Below, piece by piece: positions 31,614-42,102 of a stretch of 52,898 nt of DNA (positions are counted from its first letter, which is position 1; each line of letters starts with the position of its first letter). The stretch is from Bacillus pseudomycoides (lineage in GTDB: Bacteria; Bacillota; Bacilli; Bacillales; Bacillaceae_G). The position numbers and the translations under genes were made by a program. The stretch is from contig NZ_NVOY01000025.1 of the NCBI RefSeq assembly GCF_002551005.1, forward strand, positions 1 to 52,898, given 5' to 3'. The notes beneath the pieces were generated by a model that made no database searches, was not told where the DNA came from, and was given only the letters and a program-made list of their open reading frames with translations.

Positions 31614-34600
31614 TTATTCTGCTTCCGTAAATTTCCCATATTGACGCTTATGCATCCAAGTTAATGTACCAATTGTTCCAAGTGATAACAGAACGATGAA
31701 CATCATTAAAATGCCAGCGTTTTGCCACATAAAGCTGTAGTCTCCGCTTGAAATAACTGCTTTATAACCTGATACAGAATAAGTCATCGGGAACCATGCA
31801 TTAAAGATTTGCAGCGGTTTCGGAATTAACTCAAGTGGGAATGTACCTGCACTTGTTGTTAACTGTAAAATCAATGTCAGGATCGCAACAAAACGTCCTG
31901 CATCGCCGAAAGTCGTTACTAAAAATTGAACTAACGCAATAAACGATAAGCTTGTAATAACACTAAACAATATGAAATATGGAACACTTTGCACTTCAAC
32001 ACCTAACCAGAATAATAATACTGCATCTGCCACAAGTGCTTGAATGATACCAACTGCAAGTAGGACACCAAACTTACTAATAAACCAGCTGAATCCTGAC
32101 TTCGGTACCCCTACTGTTTCACGTAATGGGAACACGATAGATAATAACAATGCCCCAACGAATAAACCAAGAGATAAGAAGTACGGTGTAAAGCCTGTTC
32201 CGTAGTTTGGAACCTCTGCCACTTTCTCAGTTTTCACTTTCACCGGACTCGCGAACATATCATATTTGTTCTCGTCGCCTTTTGTTTCACTTGTTTTTTC
32301 AGCACCTTCGCCAAGTTTTGTTGCTAGTTCTTTGGAACCGTTATTTGCTTCGCCAAGTCCGTTTGTTACTTTGCCAGAACCGTCTGCTAGTTGGTTGACG
32401 CCGTCAATTAATTGGCCTGTTCCTTCAGATAACGCACCTAAGCCACCTGTTACTTGACCTGATCCATTTGCTAACTGACCAATTCCACCTGCCATTTGGC
32501 CCGCTCCTTCAGATAACGCGCCTAAGCCACCTGTTACTTGACCCGATCCATTTGCTAATTGACCAATTCCACCCGCCATTTGGCCCGCTCCTTCAGATAG
32601 CCCGCCTAAGCCACCTGTTACTTGACCTGATCCATTTGCTAACTGACCAATTCCACCTGCCATTTGGCCCGCTCCTTCAGATAACACGCCTAAGCCACCT
32701 GTTACTTGACCTGATCCATTTGCTAACTGACCAATTCCACCTGCCATTTGGCCTGCTCCTTCAGATAGCACACCTAAACCACCGTTAAGTTTACCAACAC
32801 CTACAGTCAATTTATTTACGCCATCAACTAATTGCGGGCTACCATCTGCTAATAAATTAACACCTTCGTCTAATTCGGTACTTCCTTTTGCTAATTCAGC
32901 AGCACCTGTTTGTGCTTCCCCTAACTTCGTTCCAAAAGTTTGAAAATTGTTTATAAACACTTGTTGACCATCTACTAATTTACCGGCACCTTCAACAAGT
33001 TTTTGTTGACCAGTTTGTAATGCATCAACACCATTTTTAAGTGCTACTTGCCCTTTATTAATCTCTTTTGCGCCTCCAGCAAGTTGTGTAGCACCAGCTT
33101 GCATTTCACCTGCTTTTCCAGCAAGTCCCTTCATACCTTGTGTAACTTGTTTTGTACCTGCTGCTAATCCTTTGCTACCTGCCTCTAATTGTTGGGCAGT
33201 TGCTTGTAATTTCTGTTTCGCTTCACCATCAGGTAAATTTTTTATTTGTTCATTTAAAGCAACTAAGCCGTCTGCGATACCTTGAGCACCTACTTCTGTT
33301 TTCTCTGCACCATCGCTTAACTCATTTGCTTTTTCCTGCCACTGTGATACACCTTGAGCAAACTGAGAAGCCTTTGAACTAAAATCCTCAGTTCCTTTTG
33401 TTAACTCTGGCAATTTATTTTGCATTACTGTTATACCATCTGATGATTGCTTCAAACCGCCGTGTAAATCATTGATACCTTTTTGAACTGTTTGAGCTCC
33501 ATCAACTAATTTGCCTTGCCCATCATGAAGTTGCCCAAGCCCTCCCACCAATTGATTCATACCTTCTTTTAATTTGGTTGAACCACTAGAAGCTTTTTGC
33601 AATCCATCATCAAATACTAATGAATTACTCGCTAACAATTGTAATTTCTTATAAAGTTGCGAAGAACCATTTGAAAGTTCTCCAATGCCAGCTGTCATTT
33701 CACCGGTTTTTCCACTTAACAGATTTAAGCCATTCGTTACTTGGCCGGATCCATTTTGTAACTTACCAATACCAGCTGCCATTTCACCGGTTTTTCCACT
33801 TAATAGATTTAAGGCATTTGTTACTTGGCCCGATCCATCTCGTAACTTACCAATACCAACCGTCATTTCACCGGTTTTTCCATTTAATAGGTTTAAGGCA
33901 TTTGTTACTTGGCCCGATCCATTTTGTAACTTACCAATACCAACTGTCATTTCACCGGTTTTTCCATTTAATAGATTTAAGCCATTTGTTACTTGGCCCG
34001 ATCCATCTCGTAACTTACCAATGCCAACTGTCATTTCACCAGATTTCCCCTGCAATTCGTGCAAACCATCTGTGATTTTCCCTGAGCCGTCTTTCAATTG
34101 CCCCGTTCCATCATAAAGCTTTCCAGCACCCTCACTCCCATCAGCAAAGCCCTTCGATACATCTTTTAATGAATCAAACATTGTCTCAGCATATGTTTTT
34201 GTTACGGAAGCTGATACTTCACCTTTAATTTTTTCAATGGCTGATCCACCGATTTGTGAAGATAAGAAGTTTAAGCTTTCATTTGGAATGTACTCTAGTT
34301 TTGATTTTTTAGGGTTTGCATCCAACAATGTTGTTGTATTTTTGGAGAAGTCGCTTGGAATGCGGACTGTCATGTAGTATTTACGATCGTCCATTCCTTT
34401 TTTTGCTGTTTTCTCACTGACGAACTCCCATTTGAAGCCGTCCTTTTCTTTCAAGTTCTTAACAAGTTCTTTACCGGCTTCAACCGGTTTTCCATTATAC
34501 ACTACACCTTCATCAAGGTTTACAACTGCAACTGGTAGATCATCTAATTGATCATATGGATCCCAAAACGCCCATAAAAACATACCAGCGTACAATACTG

Positions 34601-34691
34601 GAATAAATAAGACCGCAATAATTGGAATTAAGATTTTTTTGCTTTTGATAATGGTAGCAAACTCTTTTCCAAGCAGTTTCCATCCTCGCAT
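31614..34691 (-). CDS. yhgE: YhgE/Pip-type membrane protein with long tandem repeats
   Basis: This 1025-residue protein has an N-terminal helix (~20-42), then 'VAVVNLDEG' (~55-63), a hallmark of the YhgE/Pip family, a ~700-residue extracellular stalk of Gly-rich heptad-like repeats, and a C-terminal ABC-2-type set of about five helices (~815-1015). The stalk holds two arrays of 28-residue units. Homologs include the lactococcal phage infection protein Pip and type VII secretion-associated proteins. AAGGAGGAG precedes the ATG. The TetR-type gene yhgD lies upstream, with operator-like sites between them. Confidence 0.88.
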   Translation of the reverse strand: MRGWKLLGKEFATIIKSKKILIPIIAVLFIPVLYAGMFLWAFWDPYDQLDDLPVAVVNLDEGVVYNGKPVEAGKELVKNLKEKDGFKWEFVSEKTAKKGMDDRKYYMTVRIPSDFSKNTTTLLDANPKKSKLEYIPNESLNFLSSQIGGSAIEKIKGEVSASVTKTYAETMFDSLKDVSKGFADGSEGAGKLYDGTGQLKDGSGKITDGLHELQGKSGEMTVGIGKLRDGSGQVTNGLNLLNGKTGEMTVGIGKLQNGSGQVTNALNLLNGKTGEMTVGIGKLRDGSGQVTNALNLLSGKTGEMAAGIGKLQNGSGQVTNGLNLLSGKTGEMTAGIGELSNGSSQLYKKLQLLASNSLVFDDGLQKASSGSTKLKEGMNQLVGGLGQLHDGQGKLVDGAQTVQKGINDLHGGLKQSSDGITVMQNKLPELTKGTEDFSSKASQFAQGVSQWQEKANELSDGAEKTEVGAQGIADGLVALNEQIKNLPDGEAKQKLQATAQQLEAGSKGLAAGTKQVTQGMKGLAGKAGEMQAGATQLAGGAKEINKGQVALKNGVDALQTGQQKLVEGAGKLVDGQQVFINNFQTFGTKLGEAQTGAAELAKGSTELDEGVNLLADGSPQLVDGVNKLTVGVGKLNGGLGVLSEGAGQMAGGIGQLANGSGQVTGGLGVLSEGAGQMAGGIGQLANGSGQVTGGLGGLSEGAGQMAGGIGQLANGSGQVTGGLGALSEGAGQMAGGIGQLANGSGQVTGGLGALSEGTGQLIDGVNQLADGSGKVTNGLGEANNGSKELATKLGEGAEKTSETKGDENKYDMFASPVKVKTEKVAEVPNYGTGFTPYFLSLGLFVGALLLSIVFPLRETVGVPKSGFSWFISKFGVLLAVGIIQALVADAVLLFWLGVEVQSVPYFILFSVITSLSFIALVQFLVTTFGDAGRFVAILTLILQLTTSAGTFPLELIPKPLQIFNAWFPMTYSVSGYKAVISSGDYSFMWQNAGILMMFIVLLSLGTIGTLTWMHKRQYGKFTEAE
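32405..32790 (-). repeat. 84-bp tandem repeats, C-terminal stalk array of yhgE
   Basis: About four and a half units of 84 bp encode GQMAGGIGQLANGSGQVTGG plus LGxLSEGA. Neighbouring units are nearly identical in DNA, so copy number is probably unstable. Confidence 0.88.
33680..34060 (-). repeat. 84-bp tandem repeats, N-terminal stalk array of yhgE
   Basis: About four and a half units of 84 bp encode GEMTVGIGKLRDGSGQVTN plus GLNLLNGKT, with R/Q-D/N alternation between units. Same period as the other array but a different sequence. Confidence 0.88.
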
Positions 34692-34716
34692 TGTTTACTC
34701 CTCCTTTTTAAATAAT

Positions 34717-34739
34717 TGACTGTTTTGTTCATTTAGTCA
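34717..34739. promoter_or_regulatory. Operator candidate 1 near yhgE
   Basis: TGACT-N13-AGTCA, 26 bp before the yhgE start. Confidence 0.55.
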
Positions 34740-34827
34740 GTTTTTGTAAAAAAAAGAAGAAAATAACGACCAATTCATCTTCTCGTACATGTTGCTATTT
34801 TCTTGCAGTTCTCCCTCCGCTAACCAA

Positions 34828-34850
34828 TGACCAAATCATTCAATTGGTCA
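34828..34850. promoter_or_regulatory. Operator candidate 2 between yhgD and yhgE
   Basis: TGACC-N13-GGTCA, inside a longer ATGACCAA/TTGGTCAT inverted repeat; the clearest of the three sites. Confidence 0.65.
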
Positions 34851-34876
34851 TATTTTATAATAATAAGAGGATTATC

Positions 34877-35449
34877 TCATTTTGACAATCCCTTTAATAA
34901 ATATAATTCAAAAAGTTCAGCAATATGCTCTTTTTCTAACGGTTCATGATGTTTTTCCCAGTCAAAAATTAGAGATATATACAAACGAACCATGATAAAT
35001 GCTGTAATTTCTGGATCACATTCCATAATTTCGCCTTTTGCAATTGCAGTTTCAAGACGAGATTTAATATACGTAATAATTGTGGAATCCAGTTGCTGCA
35101 TCACATCTTGCACTTCTTTTGTTCCCATATCTCGCTCTTCTTGAATAAGCTTAATCATAAGTTGATGATCTTTTCGAAACTCTAAAATACTATATAAAGC
35201 ACGATGTACGTTTTCAAAAAATGGTACATTTGAATCGATAGCCATGTCGGCTACTTGCTTCATTTCTGCAGTTAAATTAGAAATAATTTCACCAAATAAC
35301 TCTTCCTTATTTTTGAAAAACGTATAAATTGTCCCTTTTCCAACATTGGCTAGCTTTGCAACTTGATCCATCGTTGTTGCTTTATAACCAAATGCAGAAA
35401 AAGATTTTGTTGCCGCTTCAATAATTGCTCGTTTTCGATCGACTGCCAC
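34877..35449 (-). CDS. yhgD: TetR-family regulator YhgD
   Basis: This 190-residue protein has the TetR helix-turn-helix (KRAIIEAATKSFSAFGYKATTMDQVAKLANVGKGTIYTFFKNKEEL, residues ~6-50) and an all-helical ligand domain. The GTG start follows GGAGGTGG. It precedes yhgE in the same direction with ~185 bp between, as in B. subtilis yhgD-yhgE. Three TGACY-N13-RGTCA sites flank the two genes. Confidence 0.88.
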   Translation of the reverse strand: MAVDRKRAIIEAATKSFSAFGYKATTMDQVAKLANVGKGTIYTFFKNKEELFGEIISNLTAEMKQVADMAIDSNVPFFENVHRALYSILEFRKDHQLMIKLIQEERDMGTKEVQDVMQQLDSTIITYIKSRLETAIAKGEIMECDPEITAFIMVRLYISLIFDWEKHHEPLEKEHIAELFELYLLKGLSK

Positions 35450-35465
35450 GTTTCCACCTCCAAAA

Positions 35466-35488
35466 TGACCATTTGAACGATTTAGTCA
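35466..35488. promoter_or_regulatory. Operator candidate 3 upstream of yhgD
   Basis: TGACC-N13-AGTCA, 17 bp before the yhgD start, suggesting self-repression. Confidence 0.6.
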
Positions 35489-35522
35489 TGTAGTACGTTT
35501 ATGATATTACCATAGCTTACCA

Positions 35523-35756
35523 ATGTTTTCAAGTTTTATTTTCGGTTACATTATAACAAAATGTGATAATGAAGGGAAAAACTATTGTATCGTTCTAAGT
35601 GAATCTCCTAATCAAGGTTTAACATTTGAATGGTACATGGCAAATCGTTACGATTATGTTTTACTTGCAAATAGAAATAGCAATGCACCATCTGGTACAC
35701 CGATAGAATTTGTATTTTACAAAGATAATGACTCTGCTTCTGAAAAACTTTTATAA
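35523..35756 (+). pseudogene. Orphan 77-codon frame, possible gene remnant
   Basis: The frame reads like a real soluble protein (CIVLSESPNQGLTFEW..DYVLLANRNS..IEFVFYKDND), with normal codon use and a good terminator after it. It has no ribosome site or signal peptide and begins abruptly, so it may be the 3' end of a lost gene. I do not recognise the family. Confidence 0.4.
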
Positions 35757-35763
35757 TAAAAAG

Positions 35764-35798
35764 AAACACACTCGTTCTCCATATAAACGAGTGTGTTT
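35764..35798. terminator. Bidirectional terminator after the nuclease gene
   Basis: AAACACACTCGTT pairs perfectly with AACGAGTGTGTTT, with T and A runs on either side. Confidence 0.88.
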
Positions 35799-35834
35799 TT
35801 CATTTAACTGGCAATACAATTCAGTTTTTCTTTC

Positions 35835-38195
35835 TTACGAAGCTTTCTTCAAATCAATCTGTGCAAGCACTGGATCATGATCACTCATGCGTCCATTCTC
35901 TTCCATAATGTTTGAGTTTAAATGAACTGGATCAACAATTGTGTGCGGTGCGATGTTATTCGTTACAAAAATATGGTCTAATACTTGAGCGTTTCCATCA
36001 TGAATATATGTGTAACGATTTTCTTGTGGAACTGTTTCAAGCATTTCTTTCATAATATCGCCTTTTAATGCTTGCATTGGTTTTGAAAATTCAAAGTCGT
36101 TCATATCGCCCAGGGTAACAACTGGTGCGTTTGCATGTCGCCCTTGAATGCCTTTTACGAAACCATTTACTTCCTCAGCAAGCTGCACGCGTTTTGCTTC
36201 ACTTTTTAATACAAGCGGCTGGATTTTTCCAAACGGCGATGCATCTCCTAATTTAGAGTTTAAGTGATTGGCAATCACAACGATATTTTGCCCTTGGAAC
36301 GTAAACTCAGCAGCTAACGGTTTACGTGTGTCGTCAAATAATGTATTATTTTCTCCAATTCGGACAACGTTTTTCTCAAGTAAAACTGGTTTTTGTGCTA
36401 ATTTCACACGAGATGGATTATAGAAGAAACCAACGCGAATATTCGCGCCTGGTGCACCGCCATCTTTATTATTTTCCGGTGCAATTTCTACATACTCATA
36501 CTTCGGTCCGCGAATTTCTTGAATGGCATCAATTAAACGCTGTGCACTAAGTTTTGCGTCTGTTGTGCCATCATTAACTGTTCCATTGTTATCTTGCATT
36601 TCTTGCACACCAATAATATCTGGCATTTTTAAATTGTATTTAATAGCGTAAGCAAGACGTCTTACTTTCTCATCGGACGTTTCTTTTTTATTTGCTGAGA
36701 AGTTCTCAATGTTATATGTTGCAACTGTTAGTTTATCAAGGCGCGGTTGAATATTGGCACCAAGTTGTTTAAATCCACCATCTTGCAGAGCTGGAAGATC
36801 CCCTATTGGTGAAATACGATAGTTCCCATAATCATAACCGACAATACCTGTTACATCTCCAAGAAGTTGATCCCCTGCTTTTGCTACATAATTACGTGCG
36901 ACCTTAATAGAAAGGCGCTCTGGATTTGCATTGTCAGCTTGCAAAAGCGGCGTTCCGAATTTTGTCGTTACTTTCTGACTGCCATTTGCAGTTGTTACAT
37001 ATAAGTTCCCATTTTTTTGCGGTCCAATAATTTTTGGCTGTGGTACTGTTACAAGCATACCTTCTAAACTTTCATAAAAATCAATTGCATCTTCTGCTGG
37101 ATCGAAAATGCCAAATCCATCATTATCAATAATTGCATCTGGTATTTTCACACCGTTTTCTCCTACTACAACTGCCTTAGGTAATGGTTGATTACTCTCT
37201 TTCACGATAACGCTTTTTGCTTTAATTTCTGTAATCGATAAGTCTGTATCAAAACGGTCTGCATATCCTGGTCCGATAAACTCTTCTACTTGTCCATCAA
37301 CAGAAACAGAGTCGCCGACTTTCACGCCGCCGTCTTTTTTATAAACATAGATTCCTTCTGATGTAGCTGGATCTTCATCAGGCTGCGGATCTTGCATATA
37401 AAATCCAGATTTATCTACTTGTGTCACAATACCAGTAACAGCTTTCACCTCTTTCCCCTTGTAAGGGGAAAGATGAGATTTCCCTTGAATATCGTGAATA
37501 CGAATTGGTTCATTTTTTATCATGGTAAATGAGAATGTTGTAATAGCGGAATTTTCAAATCCCTCTTTCACAGCAACCACTTTAATCACACTATTTTCAT
37601 TCAGTATAATTTGTTCATTATAGCGAATGCTTTGAGGCGTTGGATTTGATCCATCTAACGTATAATAGATAGTCGCACCTTCTGTTGCAGTGGATAATGT
37701 TACTGCTGTTCCTTTTTCTACTTCGCCCCCATTGGGATTAGCAATGACATCACTTACTTTCTGAGTTTCTTTATCTTGAAACGCATAAGCTGTAACAGAC
37801 TTTAACCCTGGGCTGCTAAAATAACTATCTAGCGTACCTGTTAGACGAACCTTTTTCCCCATATTTTCTGGGTGATCCTTTACATTCACTGCTTTGCGAA
37901 CTTCACCTATCGGAAGCTGAACCGACATAATTTTATCAGCGTTCACTTCATCTGGAGAAGCGGCAATTGCAACGTTTGTATCACCAAACTTTGCTGGATC
38001 TTTCGTATATTTGCCTGGATTTTGTGTGTACCCAACAATATACCCCTCTACTACTGCTGGTTTTTTGCCTTGCTGCTGAAACAACTGAATTGCTTCATCA
38101 ACAGTTAGCACTTGTTCTTGTTCAGCCTTCGCTACAACATCCGATACTAGTACAACGAATACAAGTGAAAAAAAGATAATTGCTAGCTTTTTCAA
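35835..38195 (-). CDS. Secreted endonuclease/exonuclease/phosphatase-family nuclease
   Basis: This 786-residue exported protein has a signal peptide (~1-24), a DUF6359-like OB-type domain (~30-145), a chitobiase-like C-terminal-type module with GATIYYTLDGSNPTPQS (~168-185), a second OB-type domain (~240-345, YhcR-type) and a C-terminal EEP nuclease domain (~495-785) with LTVATYNIENF, GVQEMQD, ANHLNS and SDHDPVLA, the metal and catalytic motifs. It probably degrades extracellular DNA or RNA. There is no LPXTG anchor. The TTG start follows GGGGGAGG. Confidence 0.88.
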   Translation of the reverse strand: MKKLAIIFFSLVFVVLVSDVVAKAEQEQVLTVDEAIQLFQQQGKKPAVVEGYIVGYTQNPGKYTKDPAKFGDTNVAIAASPDEVNADKIMSVQLPIGEVRKAVNVKDHPENMGKKVRLTGTLDSYFSSPGLKSVTAYAFQDKETQKVSDVIANPNGGEVEKGTAVTLSTATEGATIYYTLDGSNPTPQSIRYNEQIILNENSVIKVVAVKEGFENSAITTFSFTMIKNEPIRIHDIQGKSHLSPYKGKEVKAVTGIVTQVDKSGFYMQDPQPDEDPATSEGIYVYKKDGGVKVGDSVSVDGQVEEFIGPGYADRFDTDLSITEIKAKSVIVKESNQPLPKAVVVGENGVKIPDAIIDNDGFGIFDPAEDAIDFYESLEGMLVTVPQPKIIGPQKNGNLYVTTANGSQKVTTKFGTPLLQADNANPERLSIKVARNYVAKAGDQLLGDVTGIVGYDYGNYRISPIGDLPALQDGGFKQLGANIQPRLDKLTVATYNIENFSANKKETSDEKVRRLAYAIKYNLKMPDIIGVQEMQDNNGTVNDGTTDAKLSAQRLIDAIQEIRGPKYEYVEIAPENNKDGGAPGANIRVGFFYNPSRVKLAQKPVLLEKNVVRIGENNTLFDDTRKPLAAEFTFQGQNIVVIANHLNSKLGDASPFGKIQPLVLKSEAKRVQLAEEVNGFVKGIQGRHANAPVVTLGDMNDFEFSKPMQALKGDIMKEMLETVPQENRYTYIHDGNAQVLDHIFVTNNIAPHTIVDPVHLNSNIMEENGRMSDHDPVLAQIDLKKAS

Positions 38196-38454
38196 AAAAA
38201 ATCCTCCCCCTAAATGTTTTTCCTATTCCCTAGCATGTCTATCATAGCAAAGTTCTTTATAAAGAACATTATCTTTATATAAATTTACAAAAAATTTAAT
38301 TTCCTGCTAAAGTAGGGGGATTCACTTCCCTTATAATGACCATTTGATAAATAAAGTTCGCTACTTTCTATGGAATCTTTGAAAGAATGTTTTTCTTATT
38401 ACTATGTATAAAACAGACTGTAATCTAGAATTTCAATAAAAATTATCAATTCAA

Positions 38455-38690
38455 ACTATAAATTATTCATGATTTACAGTAATCTCGCCGTCCCTCTAAT
38501 CGTCTTAAATCAATTAGCGTTACAAATTGAATCTCTAAAAAGCTTTCCAAGCGTTTTCATAATCTCTTCCCATTGAGAAATATTATAAACAGTACTTGTA
38601 GAAATATCTGTGTTAACTTCTAAGAATAAATTCGATTTTTCTAGCTAATTGTTCCATAGCATGTGGTAACATAGATTATTACAACTCTAA
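38455..38690 (-). pseudogene. Frameshifted gene remnant downstream of the P450 gene
   Basis: On the minus strand coding-like stretches appear in different frames: a start MLPHAMEQLARKIEFI, then MGRDYENAWKAF, then LEIQFVTLIDLRRLEGR ending RDYCKS and a stop. None connects without a frameshift. It looks like a decayed small gene of unknown family. Confidence 0.35.
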
Positions 38691-38715
38691 AAAAAACAGT
38701 TCATACTAAAAACGC

Positions 38716-38758
38716 CATCCTTTTTGTATACTCTTACAAAAAGAATAGCGCTTTTTTA
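38716..38758 (-). terminator. Terminator of the P450 gene
   Basis: An imperfect long stem (AAAAACGCcatCCTTTTTGTA with its complement at 38740-38758) is followed by TTTTTAG on the minus strand. Confidence 0.7.
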
Positions 38759-38771
38759 TGTGAATATAAAA

Positions 38772-41700
38772 TTATTTACCTGCCCAAACATCCTTTGCAT
38801 ATCTTCCTTCATATTGCAAATTATCAAGCCAAGTTTTTGCTTTTTGTTCATCTACACCATGATAATTTTGATAGCCTTCGCATAAAGCTCTCTCTACATC
38901 AGGAGCCATTTGGCTTCCATCTCCACATATATAGAGGTGAGCACCCTCATCAAGCAAAGGTATTAATTTGTTTGCATCCTTTTTCATAAGATGTTGTACG
39001 TAGATTTTAGGTTGTCCCTCTAACCGGGAGAACGCTGTATGAAGAATGACTAATCCATCCTCTTGAGCATACTCTAACTCTTCACGGTAAAGATAATCTT
39101 GCCCAGGATGACGACAACCAAAGTATAGATGTGCCTCTCCTAATTTATGCACCTCTTGCATTTGAACACGACGTGCTTGCAAAAACCCTAAGAACGGAGC
39201 AACTCCTGTTCCAGCTCCAACCATAATAATTGGCTTTTCGGGATTTTCAGGCAAGTGAAACCCTGATTGTGGATTACGGATAAAACATGCGATAACATCT
39301 CCTACTTGTCGCTCGGACAAATAGTTTGAGGCAACTCCCAAGTATTCACCACGCCCACTCCATGATGGCCCCTTTACAACACCGACTGTGATACTCGCAC
39401 GATTCGAAACAATTTTCGGTGAACTAGAAATTGAATAGTATCGGACTTTTAGCGGTGGAAGAAGTTCTAAAAATCTTTCAAACGGCAATTCACAGGCAGG
39501 ATATTTCTCAAGTAAATCGAGCATAGTCGTACGTTTTTTAAGAATATTTTTTTTGTATGCATCTTCCTCTAAAAGAGCTTCTAACTCTCGTTTATGAGGC
39601 GGACAAATCGTATATACCGCTAATTCACGAAGTTGCGTCCGTGTCACCGGCTCTTGTAATTCAACATAATTTGCTAGCAGTTCATAAACACACACAGACT
39701 GCTCTAAAGGAAGATGTGCAACACTGTGATCATTTCCGCTCAAAAGAAGAACATCTTTCCCATTTAATCCATATCGTTGTAAAACACGCTCTACAAGATC
39801 TTTTCTATTCTGTGGTAAGACTCCTAGATGATCACCCTCCCGGTATTTAATACCTTCAGGCAACATAATTTCAATATGACGCGTACTGTGTGCACTCTTC
39901 TCTGTTTGAAGCTCACGATTTTCTATAACATACGCTGAAAGTGCATCATATGTTTTCGCAAGAGGAGTGCTTGTCAATTCGCTAACAAATTGTAATTTCA
40001 GTTTATTTTCCAAACGTTTTTCATTTTTATTAACTTCTAAATTCAAAGCTTTTGCTACATCTTCCCATAGCTGATTTTGCCACTCATCAAATTGGAACTC
40101 AAAGTCTTCACTCACGTCACCCTCGCCACGTATAGTCAGACGAGTTGCCCCCTTTAAGGTCAATTGTTCGTCAACAAACCTTGGAATACGTTGATATGTA
40201 CTAGCCCAATTACGGTCGCCGCATCCAAAAACAGCATATTTCACTCCTTCAAGTGTTTCATCCCCTAACTCGCTTATCCAATGGACAAATTCCTTTGCGT
40301 TATCAGGTGCATTACCATTATATGAAGAAGTAATAATACACACGACGCCATCTCTAGGAAGCTTTTCAATATACTCATCAAGCGGCGCCACCTCACTCTG
40401 AAAGCCTTGAGAATGAGCCGTATCAGCAAGCTTTCGTGCAATTTCTTCCGCTGTTCCAAGGTTTGATCCATAAAGTACTAATAGCGGTGTATGATACGAA
40501 TCGATAACCATTTTAAGGTTATGCTTCGTTTCTTGTTCTTTTGGTATTATGGCTTTTTGATCTGAAACAGCGTAAGTAGCTTTTTTCATTCGCGGTTTGG
40601 CGCATATAGTAAATCCATCTGGCTTCCAAGTTAATGTTTCCTTAACTTTTAATTGATAGTCTGTATGGTCTATAATTTCAAAATGTTGTAGAATCATACC
40701 TAATACTAAAGTAGCTTCCTGAAGTGCAAATTGTTGCCCAATACAAGCTCTTTGCCCATTTCCAAATGGCTTATATGCATGCGGAGCGATTTGTTCCATA
40801 TTTCCAAATCTCTCAGGGTGGAAATCTTCAGCAGTATCCCCCCAAACACTCGCATCACGGTGAAGCTTTGGTATGAGCAGCGTAACCTCTCTTCCCTTTT
40901 CTATAGAGTACTTTCCACCAAGAATTGTATCTTCTTTTGCATAAAGTGAAATAGCCGGGGCTGTTGGCCACAAACGTAACGTCTCATTGAGAATCATACG
41001 AGTGTATTTAAGTTTTTGAACTTGATCATATGTAGGAATCGTCTCTGTTAAAACTCGATCTACTTCTTCATATGCCTTCTTAAGCTTATCTGGGTGTTTC
41101 AAAAGAAAATATAATGCAAATGACAATAGACCACTAGTCGTCTCATGCCCAGCTATTAAAAAAGTAATGATTTGAAAACGAATATTTTCATCGTCCAACA
41201 TTTCACCTGTTTGCGGATCTTTCCCCTTCAGCATATGAGTTAACAAGTCATTTCCATTTTGGTTATTACTTTCTTTGCGCTCTGCAATAATATTATCGAC
41301 CAAATCAAACATAGATTGAATGTCTTGCTTAAACTGACGTTTCTTCATAACCATTAATTTATCTTGTATACCTAAGCGTTGGGATTGATTCATTGCCTCT
41401 TCAAGCGAACGAACCATGCTAGTAATAAAAGGATGCGGAGTATCACGATAAAAACTATTAAAGCGGTAATCAAATCCACATAATCCAATAGTATCTAACG
41501 TCAGGCGTGTCATGTCTTCTGGTACATCAATACTTTCATTAGGGTTAAGACGCTCCCACTTTTGAACCAATTGTATAGCAATATCAACCATCATAGAGTG
41601 ATATCCCTTCATAGCTTGTTGACTAAAACTAGGAAGCAGAATGTTATGTGCCTTATGCCAATTTGGCTCATTTGCCCAACTCGTAAATAACCCGTCACCA

Positions 41701-41951
41701 GTAAATGCACGAACATTTTGTAAAGCGGTTCCAATACTTTTTTCAAAACGAGATTCATCACATACTTCCGCTGCTAATTCATGATTAGAAACAATAGTAC
41801 GGGTCTTTCCAGGCAATTCAAGTTGAAAAATTGGTCCATACTCATACGAAAGCTTTAAGATGGATTGCATGGGCTCCTCTCCCTTTAACAACGGTAAATT
41901 GCCAAGTGGACCAAAAGTTTTAGGCTGTGGAATATCACTAATCTCTTTCAT
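38772..41951 (-). CDS. cyp102A: CYP102A-type fused cytochrome P450 / NADPH reductase
   Basis: This single 1059-residue chain has the layout of B. megaterium P450 BM3. The P450 domain (1-~465) shows AGHETTS (267-273), ETLR (323-326) and the heme loop [11 protein letters not shown] with thiolate C403. An FMN flavodoxin-like domain (~485-630, [12 protein letters not shown]) and a FAD/NADPH ferredoxin-reductase domain (~665-1059, [21 protein letters not shown]) follow. It hydroxylates fatty acids using its own electron chain. It lies 150 bp after the dehydrogenase gene in the same direction. No Bm3R1-type repressor gene is intact nearby. Confidence 0.95.
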   Translation of the reverse strand: MKEISDIPQPKTFGPLGNLPLLKGEEPMQSILKLSYEYGPIFQLELPGKTRTIVSNHELAAEVCDESRFEKSIGTALQNVRAFTGDGLFTSWANEPNWHKAHNILLPSFSQQAMKGYHSMMVDIAIQLVQKWERLNPNESIDVPEDMTRLTLDTIGLCGFDYRFNSFYRDTPHPFITSMVRSLEEAMNQSQRLGIQDKLMVMKKRQFKQDIQSMFDLVDNIIAERKESNNQNGNDLLTHMLKGKDPQTGEMLDDENIRFQIITFLIAGHETTSGLLSFALYFLLKHPDKLKKAYEEVDRVLTETIPTYDQVQKLKYTRMILNETLRLWPTAPAISLYAKEDTILGGKYSIEKGREVTLLIPKLHRDASVWGDTAEDFHPERFGNMEQIAPHAYKPFGNGQRACIGQQFALQEATLVLGMILQHFEIIDHTDYQLKVKETLTWKPDGFTICAKPRMKKATYAVSDQKAIIPKEQETKHNLKMVIDSYHTPLLVLYGSNLGTAEEIARKLADTAHSQGFQSEVAPLDEYIEKLPRDGVVCIITSSYNGNAPDNAKEFVHWISELGDETLEGVKYAVFGCGDRNWASTYQRIPRFVDEQLTLKGATRLTIRGEGDVSEDFEFQFDEWQNQLWEDVAKALNLEVNKNEKRLENKLKLQFVSELTSTPLAKTYDALSAYVIENRELQTEKSAHSTRHIEIMLPEGIKYREGDHLGVLPQNRKDLVERVLQRYGLNGKDVLLLSGNDHSVAHLPLEQSVCVYELLANYVELQEPVTRTQLRELAVYTICPPHKRELEALLEEDAYKKNILKKRTTMLDLLEKYPACELPFERFLELLPPLKVRYYSISSSPKIVSNRASITVGVVKGPSWSGRGEYLGVASNYLSERQVGDVIACFIRNPQSGFHLPENPEKPIIMVGAGTGVAPFLGFLQARRVQMQEVHKLGEAHLYFGCRHPGQDYLYREELEYAQEDGLVILHTAFSRLEGQPKIYVQHLMKKDANKLIPLLDEGAHLYICGDGSQMAPDVERALCEGYQNYHGVDEQKAKTWLDNLQYEGRYAKDVWAGK

Positions 41952-41985
41952 TTAAAAAATCCTTTCCTTAATAAAGTGAGACTTT

Positions 41986-42019
41986 CATCAGTGTTTTTTC
42001 ATCCCGCACTAATGAAAAA
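41986..42019 (-). promoter_or_regulatory. Overlapping inverted repeats in the P450 leader
   Basis: CATCAGTG/CACTAATG (one mismatch) and TTTTTCAT/ATGAAAAA are two inverted repeats that share bases and cannot form together in RNA. The region is 35-70 bp before the start codon. Confidence 0.4.
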
Positions 42020-42102
42020 TCCAACAAATATATACGTTCTCTTTTAGTTATTTCACTCAAAAACAAAAATAATTTAATATTCAAAAAATAATATATATAT
42101 TT

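Noticed and set aside
32405-34060. Regular 84-bp repeats as a CRISPR array
   Set aside because: The units are contiguous, in frame with yhgE, with no variable spacers and no cas genes nearby.
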